Assembly: GCA_013298265.1 (NCBI GenBank)
Contig: JAAFHE010000299.1
Coordinates: 1 to 5,474, forward strand
DNA length: 5,474 bases
Direction of reading: 5' to 3'
Origin: Lysobacterales bacterium
Lineage (GTDB): Bacteria > Pseudomonadota > Gammaproteobacteria > Xanthomonadales > Rhodanobacteraceae
The translations under genes and the position numbers were made by a program. Below, one piece after another: positions 1-4,849 of this stretch (its first letter is position 1; each line of letters starts with the position of its first letter). The notes under the pieces were generated by a model. The model searched no databases, was not told the origin of the DNA, and saw only the letters and a program-made list of their open reading frames with translations.

Positions 1-160
1 CGCCGAGCCGGCCGTCACGATCGTCGCGGATGACGACCGCCGTGTGGCGCACCTGGGCGCAGGCGCTCGCGAGCTCGGCCGGCGCGAACGCGGGCGCTGC
101 GCCGCGCCACTGCGCCGGCGCGTGGGGGGCAATCGTGGGGACACTAGCCAAAACTGGCAC
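1..160 (-). CDS. 5' end of a divergent gene, cut by the window edge (function unknown)
   Basis: An open minus-strand frame enters from the left edge, with about 53 codons visible. Its codons are strongly G/C-ending, as in the neighbouring regulator, and there is no stop. It reads approximately (V)PVLASVPTIAPHAPAQW, then RGAAPAFAPAELASACAQV, then RHTAVVIRDDRDGRLG. Candidate starts are GTG at 160-158 or TTG at 151-149. Neither has a good Shine-Dalgarno; a weak GAG lies about 8 nt before the TTG. The helix-like segment followed by a beta strand and a DGRLG turn vaguely recalls the N-terminus of PfaD-type (nitronate-monooxygenase-like) proteins, but that is only a guess from a short stretch. Its divergence from a TetR gene across a palindrome suggests it is the regulator's target. 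Real coding sequence is likely; identity is not established. Confidence 0.45.
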   Translation of the reverse strand, partial: MPVLASVPTIAPHAPAQWRGAAPAFAPAELASACAQVRHTAVVIRDDRDGRLG

Positions 161-173
161 TCAGTGGCACTTT
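151..173. promoter_or_regulatory. Candidate TetR operator, 23-bp imperfect palindrome
   Basis: The site fits AAA-n-TG-n-CACT-n-AGTG-n-CA-n-TTT and is centred on base 162. Nine of eleven mirrored pairs match, around a single central base. TetR-family dimers bind palindromes of this size, and the site lies in the gap between the regulator and the divergent gene. It overlaps the likely -35 region of the regulator and the candidate starts of the divergent gene, so binding would be expected to repress both. The symmetry is seen directly; the binding partner is inferred from position. Confidence 0.6.
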
Positions 174-191
174 AAGGGATCGCCGTTATAG
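164..191 (+). promoter_or_regulatory. Possible promoter of the TetR gene
   Basis: A -35-like GTGGCA (164-169; four of six consensus bases) is followed after 16 bp by a -10-like TTATAG (186-191). This would start transcription about 10 nt before the coding sequence. The same GTTATA segment read on the minus strand gives TATAAC, a plausible -10 for the divergent gene. The -35 box lies inside the palindrome, which fits autorepression. Matches are moderate, so this is a suggestion only. Confidence 0.3.
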
Positions 192-207
192 CCGTGCTGG
201 AGCGGAA

Positions 208-792
208 ATGCCACTGCGAGAAACAAAGAAGGCCGCAGTCCGTCAAGCGCTGATCGCCGCGGCGAACGGCCGCTTCCATCGCCACGGCTTCGAACAGACC
301 ACGATCGACGAGATCTGCGCCGACGCCGGGGTGAGCCGGCGCACCTTCTTCCGCTATTTCGAGAACAAGGAAGCGCTCGCGTTTCCGCACCGGACCGATC
401 GCCTCGAGCGCTTCCTCGCACTGCTCGACGGCGCGGATCAATCAGCCAACCCGGTCGACGGCCTGCGCGCGATCTGCCAGACCTTCGCGCACGAATACTC
501 CGTCAACCGCGTGGCGATCCTCGCGCAGCAGCGCCTGGTCGACTCCGTACCCGCGCTTGTCGCGCGCGAACACGAGATCGACCGCGACTGGGAGACCGCA
601 ATGGCCACCACCTTCCGCCGCCGCTTCGGCCGCGGCGCCGCCGCCGAGCGCCGCGCGCGCCTGATGGCCGGCGCCGCGATCGGCGTCATCCGCGCGACGA
701 TGCGCTACTGGTACGAAAAAGACGGCAAACCCGATCTCGCGCGTCTCGGACAGGAAGCGCTCGACGGGCTCGAGCAAGGGTTCCTGTCCTGA
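208..792 (+). CDS. TetR/AcrR-family transcriptional regulator
   Basis: This is a complete 194-residue protein, the usual size for the family. Residues 8-55 form the TetR_N DNA-binding domain. The helix-turn-helix is at about 32-50, with the signature TIDEICADAGVSRRTFFRYF followed by ENKEAL, where the FFRYF-x-NKE block is highly characteristic. The remainder (about 60-190) is an all-helical, Arg/Ala-rich ligand-binding and dimerisation domain. It is variable in this family, so the inducer cannot be read from it. ATG at 208 is supported by GGAG at 199-202, 5 nt upstream. The gene diverges from a partial gene across a 23-bp palindrome, the common arrangement in which the regulator represses itself and its neighbour until a small molecule releases it. 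GC is very high, about 85% in the line at 601-660. The family is certain; the regulated function is unknown. Confidence 0.93.
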   Translation: MPLRETKKAAVRQALIAAANGRFHRHGFEQTTIDEICADAGVSRRTFFRYFENKEALAFPHRTDRLERFLALLDGADQSANPVDGLRAICQTFAHEYSVNRVAILAQQRLVDSVPALVAREHEIDRDWETAMATTFRRRFGRGAAAERRARLMAGAAIGVIRATMRYWYEKDGKPDLARLGQEALDGLEQGFLS

Positions 793-891
793 GTGTCGCG
801 CGGCTTCGGCAACCTTTGAAAATGTCGCCATTTATCGTTGATTCCGGACTCCCCTTGCGCTCGCCCCTTCAGCTCAACCGTGAGGCATCGT

Positions 892-1350
892 ATGAACTTG
901 CGTCCCTACTCACCCACCGACTGGGAGCGCCTTTGCATCGTTCACGATGCTGCGCGAGTCCACGAACTTGAATCCAGCGGTCTTTCCGAAGCATTCCTGA
1001 CACTGGAAGCAACAGCCAAGAGCGAAGGGCTGTTCGATGGTGAAGTCGTCGTCGCCGAAATCGAGGGAGAGGTTTGCGGATTCGTAGCGTACGCGGAAGG
1101 CGAGCTCACCTGGCTATACGTCGAGCCGTCGAGATACCAGCAAGGCATCGGCAGGACGTTGTTGCGTCACGCCATCGCTGCTTCGGACGGCGCCATGTCC
1201 ACCGAGGTTCTCGTGGGCAATGAACCCGCCCTTGCCCTGTACCTCAGCGAAGGCTTCAAGGTCCTACGTCGCGTTGACGGCAAGCTCACCGGAAATGAAG
1301 CCTTCGCTGCATCAGGCTATGTACTTCAGCGCACAGCGGGCGAGGGCTAG
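892..1350 (+). CDS. GNAT-family N-acetyltransferase
   Basis: This 152-residue protein has the size and order of a single-domain GCN5-related acetyltransferase, which transfers acetyl from acetyl-CoA to an amine. The N-terminal MNLRPYSPTDWERL is the usual beta1-alpha1 opening. VVVAEIEGEVCGFVAY is the beta2-beta3 hairpin. ELTWLYVEPSRYQQGIGRTL (about residues 69-88) is beta4 plus motif A, the acetyl-CoA pyrophosphate loop. NEPALALYLSEGFKV is motif B, with the ALxLYxxxGF block typical of the family. In motif A the common Arg/Gln three residues before the first Gly is Tyr (YQQGIG); an aromatic residue there is seen in other GNATs. ATG at 892 is chosen over the in-frame TTG at 838 because TGAGG (881-885) lies 6 nt upstream and the protein then begins at the conserved strand. 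Sampled lines are about 58-63% GC, lower than the regulator. The acceptor substrate is unknown. Confidence 0.9.
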   Translation: MNLRPYSPTDWERLCIVHDAARVHELESSGLSEAFLTLEATAKSEGLFDGEVVVAEIEGEVCGFVAYAEGELTWLYVEPSRYQQGIGRTLLRHAIAASDGAMSTEVLVGNEPALALYLSEGFKVLRRVDGKLTGNEAFAASGYVLQRTAGEG

Positions 1351-1373
1351 CCCGAATGGCACTGACTCAGGCC

Positions 1374-1401
1374 CGTCATCCCCGCGCAGGCGGGAATGAC
1401 G
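1374..1401. repeat. REP-like inverted repeat (CGTCAT-CCCGC hairpin)
   Basis: The arms CGTCATCCCCGC (1374-1385) and GCGGGAATGACG (1390-1401) are complementary at 11 of 12 positions and flank a GCAG loop. The CGTCATtCCCGC...GCGGGaATGACG pattern is a familiar dispersed intergenic element in high-GC proteobacterial genomes. It lies 23 nt after the stop of the acetyltransferase gene, the usual place for such elements. No T-run follows on the plus strand, so a simple terminator is less likely. That it is repeated in this genome cannot be shown, because only one copy lies in the window. Confidence 0.6.
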
Positions 1402-1415
1402 AAAATCGGGATGCT

Positions 1416-1431
1416 GCGCTTAAGCAAGCGC
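1416..1431. repeat. Small inverted repeat, 6-bp arms
   Basis: GCGCTT (1416-1421) and AAGCGC (1426-1431) pair perfectly around an AAGC loop. It is the middle one of three hairpins between the convergent acetyltransferase and propeller genes. No function can be read from it. Confidence 0.3.
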
Positions 1432-1455
1432 CAATCATTCGCTCAACCGGAAACA

Positions 1456-1478
1456 GTGGAGGATGCCGCATCCTCCAC
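1456..1478 (-). terminator. Strong hairpin, likely terminator of the propeller gene
   Basis: GTGGAGGATG (1456-1465) and CATCCTCCAC (1469-1478) form a perfect 10-bp stem around CCG. It lies 34 nt beyond the stop of the minus-strand propeller gene. Read on that strand it is followed by TGTTTCC, a short U-containing tract. On the plus strand nothing U-rich follows, so it fits the minus-strand gene better. The U-tract is weak, so it may act with Rho or as an mRNA 3' stabiliser. Confidence 0.5.
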
Positions 1479-1512
1479 CGCAGAGTGGGCGAGGCGGCAG
1501 GACATGGCCGCG

Positions 1513-3465
1513 TCAGCTGCCGCCGGCCCGGGCGGTCATGACTGAGGTGAACTGGCGCAGCACCTCACGCTGTGCGGAGGTCGGAACGCGCTCGGCGCTT
1601 TCGGCGTCGGTGGCGATAGCGCTGAGGATTTCCATCCAGCGGCGCAATCCGCGTGTACCGGTGGCGACATCGCCGTCCAGTCGCGCGCCGAGGCGGGCCT
1701 TGTCGGCGGCGACATCGCCCTTGCGCTTGTCGAGCGCGGCAAGCTCGGTCTGATCCGTGGCTATCTGTGTGGTCAGTGTCTTCAGCGCCGCGGCGAGATC
1801 GAGGTTGAAGCGCAGGATTTCGCGCATCTCGTCGTCACTGAGCGACAGGCGCGGGTCGAGGCGAACCGCGAATTCGCGCTGCAGCGTCTTGCCGTCGACC
1901 TCGAGTTCGACGCGATAGCGGCCCGGCAGTGCCAATGGCCCTTCCGGCAACGCATCGGTCTCGACGCCGGCCGTGGCGGCGATCGAATACTCGTAGGCCG
2001 TGGCGAGCGGACGTTCATGCCGCAGATTCCACACCTGGCGATGCGCGCCTGCAGTAGTGGGCAGAGCTTTCGCGGGATTGCGGTACAGGTCAGAAAAGTA
2101 CTGTCCGGCCGGCAGCGGCTTGCCGGGTTCGTCGCTGGCGAACTGGCGGATCAATGCGCCGCCGGCATCGCGTACGCGCAGCACCACGCGCTTGGCGTCG
2201 CGGGGCAGGTAATACTCGATCAATGCGCCCGTGGGTGGATTGCGGCCCAGCGGTACTTCCGCGGCCAGCGGCGTGTCCTTGTTCATGCTCTTGCGCAGGC
2301 GTATGGCGTCGGCGACCGTGAACAACGTGGGACGATCGAGGCGCTGGCCCGCAGCGAGATCGCGCAGCCGTACCACATCGTCAAGTATCCACAGCGCACG
2401 CCCCTGGGTGGCGATGGCCAGATCGTTGCCCACCACGCGCAAATCGCGCACCCAGGCGACCGGCAGTCCGTTCGACAGGGGCTGCCAGTCAGCGCCATCG
2501 TTGATCGAGACGTAGACGCCGCGATCCGTGCCGGCGTAGAGCAGTCCGTCCTGTTTCGGATCGGCGCGCACCACCGCAGTGAACTCGCCCGGCGGCAGGC
2601 CGTTGTTGATCGTGCTCCAGGATTTGCCGCCGTCGCGCGTCTTGAGCAGCAGCGGCTCGAAGCGGTTCGCCCGGTGCAGATCCACGGCCACGTAGGCGAC
2701 ATCGCGATTCAGCGGCGAGGGATCGATGCGTGCCACCGTACCCCATTCCGGCAGCGCCGCCGGCGTGAGGTTGTCCCAGGTCTTGCCGCCGTCGCGCGTG
2801 CGCTGGATCAGGCCGCTGTCGGTGCCGACCCAGACTTCATCGGCTGAATGCGGCGAGGGTGCGATGTTGAAGATCACGCCGAAACCGCAGGCGCGCGCAT
2901 CGGCGATCGCGATATCACCCGCGCAGGATGCACTGTCGCGGGTACGGCCGGTCAGGTCAGGGCTGATCTTCTGCCAGCTCGCGCCGCGGTCGGTGCTGCG
3001 GTACAGATACTGCGAGCCCAGGTAGAGTGCGGACGGAGTGCCCGGCGCGATGGTGAGCGGCGTGATCCAGCTCCAGCGATCCTCCACCGTCCTGGGGTCG
3101 CTGCCATAAGTGTTGATCGGTGCCGGCGTGATGTTCTGTACATCGCCGGTGCGTCCATCGTAGCGGCTCACGCGGCCGCCGAGGCCGCTGCCATAGACGA
3201 TGTGCGTGTCGACAGGATCGGGCACCACGCAGTCGCGTTCGTCGGCGCCGACGGGCTGCCAGTCGCGGAAGCTGATCGCGCCGTAGTCGGAACGGCTGCG
3301 GATCATCACCGTGCCGTTGTCCTGCTGTCCCGCATACAGCCGGTACGGGAACTGGCTGTCGACATGCAGGCAATAGAACTGGCCAGTCGGCTGGTTGTAC
3401 CAGTCACTCCAGCTTGCGCCGCCGTTGCTGCTGACGATGGTGCCCTGGTCGCTGGCGGCGATCAT
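1513..3465 (-). CDS. C-terminal fragment of the propeller protein (second repeat block and tail)
   Basis: This fragment has 650 codons from ATG at 3465; family homology extends back to Leu at 3495 in the same frame. Asp-boxes lie at about residues 12-19 (SSNGGASW), 157-164 (STDRGASW), 223-230 (TRDGGKTW), 276-283 (TRDGGKSW) and 319-327 (VSINDGADW). The family blocks SWSDWYNQPTGQFY (18-31) and YAGQQDNGT (44-52) are also present, as is the propeller-closing DLAIATQGRALWILDD (348-363). After that comes a beta-rich segment, about 410-535, with YYLPRDAK, QVWNLRHERP and ALPGRYRVELEVDG. A helical tail at about 541-645, probably coiled-coil, ends the protein. There is no signal peptide and no Shine-Dalgarno before 3465, so export or even expression of this half alone is doubtful. 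Its start overlaps the stop of the N-terminal half as ATGA, which could allow some translational coupling. Confidence 0.72.
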   Translation of the reverse strand: MIAASDQGTIVSSNGGASWSDWYNQPTGQFYCLHVDSQFPYRLYAGQQDNGTVMIRSRSDYGAISFRDWQPVGADERDCVVPDPVDTHIVYGSGLGGRVSRYDGRTGDVQNITPAPINTYGSDPRTVEDRWSWITPLTIAPGTPSALYLGSQYLYRSTDRGASWQKISPDLTGRTRDSASCAGDIAIADARACGFGVIFNIAPSPHSADEVWVGTDSGLIQRTRDGGKTWDNLTPAALPEWGTVARIDPSPLNRDVAYVAVDLHRANRFEPLLLKTRDGGKSWSTINNGLPPGEFTAVVRADPKQDGLLYAGTDRGVYVSINDGADWQPLSNGLPVAWVRDLRVVGNDLAIATQGRALWILDDVVRLRDLAAGQRLDRPTLFTVADAIRLRKSMNKDTPLAAEVPLGRNPPTGALIEYYLPRDAKRVVLRVRDAGGALIRQFASDEPGKPLPAGQYFSDLYRNPAKALPTTAGAHRQVWNLRHERPLATAYEYSIAATAGVETDALPEGPLALPGRYRVELEVDGKTLQREFAVRLDPRLSLSDDEMREILRFNLDLAAALKTLTTQIATDQTELAALDKRKGDVAADKARLGARLDGDVATGTRGLRRWMEILSAIATDAESAERVPTSAQREVLRQFTSVMTARAGGS

Positions 3466-4529
3466 GTTGCGGGGGTCGCGCGGGTTGATCCACAGGTGTC
3501 GCCGCCGGGTGAGCCGCGGAAGAAGCTGAGCGTGCGGCCCGCATCGTGCGAAACGCGCATCGATCGGCCCATCAGGTAGACCGTGTCGGGGTCTTCCGGA
3601 TGCACGGTGAGGCGGGCGAAATAGCGCGTGGTGAGTGCCGGGTCTTTCTGCACCACGATCCAGTTGTCGCCGCCGTCGTCGGAGCGATACAGCCCGCCGT
3701 TGACCGCATGATCGACCAGCGCATAGACGCGCGGCTTGCCGTCGTGCAGGGTCATCGCGACGCCGATGCGGCCCAGCGGGCCATCGGGCCAGCCGCCGCC
3801 GTGCAGCCTGCGCCAGGTCACGCCGCCATCATCGGAACGATGAATGCCGCTGCCATTGCCGACCATGGGCGTGAAGTAGCTCATCCACGGATAGTTGCGT
3901 GCGGTCCAGGTTGCGGCGAACACGGTGCGCGGCAGACGTGGATCGGCGGCGAGGTCGACCGCACCGCTGGCATCGTCGAGGCTGAGCGTACGCGTCCAGT
4001 GCGCGCCCGCGTCGGTGGTGCGGTACACGCCACGGTCCGGGGACTGGGCATAGTAGGGTCCTAGCGCCGCGACCAGGGCCGTGTTGGGGTCGGCCGGATC
4101 GACAAGGATCGCGCCGATGTGCCGCGTCGCGGCGAGACCGGCATGCGTCCAGCTGGCGCCCGCGTCGCGCGAAACCCAGACGCCTTCGCCGTGGGCCACG
4201 TCGTAGCGCGCCTGCGGCTGTCCGCTACCGACATAGATCACACGCGGATCGCTGGCGGCAATCGCGAGGGCTCCCACCGACGCCGATTGCCGATCGAACA
4301 CCGACACCCAGTTGTGCCCGCCGTCCGTGGTTTTCCAGACACCGCCGCCCGCCGCACCGAAGTAGTACAGCTGCGGCTGTTCCGGCACGCCGGCAGCAAC
4401 GGTGCTCCAGCCGGCACGAAAGGGACCGACGAGACGCCAGTCCAGCGCCGACAACGCCGACGGCGGAACGGCCGCTGCGGCCGCAGCGCCAGTGCAGATC
4501 AGCAGCAACGAAACAACAACGCTTCGCAT
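3462..4529 (-). CDS. N-terminal fragment of the propeller protein (signal peptide plus first Asp-box repeats)
   Basis: This fragment has 355 residues. Residues 1-20 (MRSVVVSLLLICTGAAAAAA) form a Sec signal peptide: one Arg, a hydrophobic core and an Ala-rich cleavage region. The mature part opens with LDWRLVGPFRAGW, the usual start of this family. Asp-box motifs (S/T-x-D-x-G-x-x-W) lie at about residues 67-74 (TTDGGHNW), 120-127 (SRDAGASW), 171-178 (TTDAGAHW), 232-239 (SDDGGVTW), 283-290 (SDDGGDNW) and a degenerate one at 327-333 (SHDAGRT). Between them are the hydrophobic strands expected of propeller blades, such as RVIYVGSG and NTALVAALG. The last 11 residues (TCGSTRATPAT) are out-of-frame readthrough past the lesion and not family sequence. 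If made, the product would be exported but would lack the second propeller and tail, and is probably unstable. Confidence 0.75.
   Translation of the reverse strand: MRSVVVSLLLICTGAAAAAAVPPSALSALDWRLVGPFRAGWSTVAAGVPEQPQLYYFGAAGGGVWKTTDGGHNWVSVFDRQSASVGALAIAASDPRVIYVGSGQPQARYDVAHGEGVWVSRDAGASWTHAGLAATRHIGAILVDPADPNTALVAALGPYYAQSPDRGVYRTTDAGAHWTRTLSLDDASGAVDLAADPRLPRTVFAATWTARNYPWMSYFTPMVGNGSGIHRSDDGGVTWRRLHGGGWPDGPLGRIGVAMTLHDGKPRVYALVDHAVNGGLYRSDDGGDNWIVVQKDPALTTRYFARLTVHPEDPDTVYLMGRSMRVSHDAGRTLSFFRGSPGGDTCGSTRATPAT
3493..3500 (-). other. Frameshift site, probable 10-bp deletion
   Basis: On the minus strand the sequence reads GGC GGC GAC, then AC, then CTG TGG ATC. The upstream frame encodes GGD and the downstream frame LWI, joined by only two extra bases. 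If the ancestral coding was GGD-DYHD-LWI, removing 10 bp between two GAC triplets leaves exactly this junction. The ancestral residues are recalled from the family, not present here. A 10-bp change is not a typical homopolymer sequencing error. Confidence 0.7.
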
Positions 4530-4661
4530 GGGAGGACTTCCGCAGGAGCCAGAGGGCAGCAATAGCAGTGTTTGCAACCTGGAGGCAAGAAAGCCCGCGC
4601 CCCAGGAGTCTGAACACGTCCCGGCACTACCGTTCCTCTACCCGGCAGCCGATCTCCACAA

Positions 4662-4697
4662 CCCGGCCAACCGCCTGCTGCGCAGGCACTGGCCGGG
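4662..4697. repeat. 36-bp compound palindrome (nested hairpin)
   Basis: The outer arms CCCGGCCA (4662-4669) and TGGCCGGG (4690-4697) are perfectly complementary. Nested inside, GCCTGC (4673-4678) pairs with GCAGGC (4682-4687) around a TGC loop. The small internal loops ACC and AC separate the two stems. Fourteen paired positions in 36 bases is well beyond chance. It could be a REP-type element, a transposase recognition hairpin or a regulatory RNA stem. Confidence 0.6.
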
Positions 4698-4706
4698 CGT
4701 CCGGCC
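4691..4706. repeat. Overlapping alternative hairpin GGCCGG-GCGT-CCGGCC
   Basis: GGCCGG (4691-4696) pairs perfectly with CCGGCC (4701-4706) around GCGT and is followed on the plus strand by GTTT. Its left arm is also the right arm of the 36-bp palindrome, so the two structures exclude each other. Confidence 0.45.
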
Positions 4707-4718
4707 GTTTGGGCGTTC

Positions 4719-4777
4719 AGAGTGATCAGCAGTCCTGGGACGACATCAAACACTGGCTCAAGGACAATCAGCGCTGA
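4719..4777 (+). other. Possible 3' remnant of a lost gene
   Basis: An open frame ending in TGA at 4775-4777 closes with SDQQSWDDIKHWLKDNQR. This stretch has protein-like composition (amphipathic, Trp-containing) and reasonable codons, while the sequence upstream in the same frame is Arg/Ser-rich and looks non-coding. There is no ribosome site or credible start. It may be the tail of a decayed gene or chance; no family is recognised. Confidence 0.2.
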
Positions 4778-4794
4778 TCGTCAGGCCGATCCGG

Positions 4795-4819
4795 GTACGC
4801 GGGCCCGCGGCCCGCATGC
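4795..4819. repeat. REP-like hairpin just upstream of the RAYT gene
   Basis: GCGGGCC (4799-4805) and GGCCCGC (4809-4815) form a perfect 7-bp stem around CGC. After one C/A mismatch the foot continues with GTA (4795-4797) against TGC (4817-4819), including one G-U pair. REP elements recognised by RAYTs are short GC-rich hairpins with a GTAG-like foot; here the foot is GTAC. It lies 30 nt before the transposase start. That it is the RAYT's cognate element is inferred from proximity. Confidence 0.5.
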
Positions 4820-4849
4820 ACGGAGTGCCACGCAGCCAAGGCAGTCACC

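Larger units (their letters stand above)
1513..4529 (-). pseudogene. Secreted BNR/Asp-box repeat beta-propeller protein, frameshifted
   Basis: This is one ancestral gene of about 1,000 codons, read in two frames. Its family is annotated variously as 'glycosyl hydrolase', 'WD40/YVTN/BNR-like repeat protein' or VPS10/sortilin-like. It consists of a signal peptide, two Asp-box beta-propellers and a C-terminal helical tail, and is exported. The biochemical role is poorly defined: Asp-boxes are structural, and no sialidase active site is evident. The N-terminal frame is good to ...FFRGSPGGD (Asp344, codon at 3500-3498). The continuation LWINPRDPRNMIAASDQG starts at 3495 in another frame, with only two bases (3496-3497) between them. 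Homologues, from memory, have GGDDYH-x-LWI here, so about 10 bp appear to be missing. Restoring 10 bp gives 3,027 bp, i.e. 1,008 residues and a stop. No other stop or shift is seen. Start ATG at 4529 has GGAAG (4541-4537) 7 nt upstream; the in-frame TTG at 4577 lacks such support and precedes the signal peptide. Confidence 0.85.
4530..4849. other. 320-bp intergenic region between propeller gene and RAYT gene
   Basis: This stretch lies between the minus-strand propeller gene and the plus-strand RAYT gene, so it must hold the starting signals of both. I see the propeller gene's GGAAG ribosome site, a 36-bp compound palindrome with a competing hairpin, a short tail-like open frame ending at 4777, a perfect 12-bp palindrome ATCAGCGCTGAT (4767-4778) and a REP-like hairpin just before the transposase. 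I could not find a convincing -35/-10 pair for either gene. No complete small gene is convincing. Confidence 0.6.

Noticed and set aside
838..891. Upstream TTG start for the acetyltransferase, adding 18 residues
   Set aside because: The added residues do not look like a GNAT N-terminus, and TGAGG lies 6 nt before the ATG at 892.
1356..1753. Small plus-strand open frames at 1356-1541 and 1463-1753
   Set aside because: They run through the hairpins of the intergenic region or lie antisense to the end of the propeller gene, with no motif and no ribosome site.
2017..3579. Two long plus-strand open frames (2017-2847 and 2848-3579) opposite the propeller gene
   Set aside because: The minus strand carries unmistakable Asp-box repeats through the whole stretch. 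The plus-strand translations are Ala/Arg/Val-rich with no recognisable motif, as expected for antisense frames in high-GC genes.
3546..4565. Plus-strand open frames at 3546-4064 and 4119-4565
   Set aside because: They are also antisense to the N-terminal half of the propeller gene, show no ribosome sites or family motifs, and mirror the codon bias of the real gene.
4530..4577. Upstream TTG start for the propeller gene, adding 16 residues
   Set aside because: It would put extra sequence ahead of a well-formed signal peptide, and the GGAAG site fits the ATG at 4529.
4767..4778. Perfect 12-bp palindrome ATCAGCGCTGAT as a regulator site
   Set aside because: It is exact but short, with no regulator gene next to it and no second copy; it overlaps the end of a doubtful open frame, so it was left as a note only.
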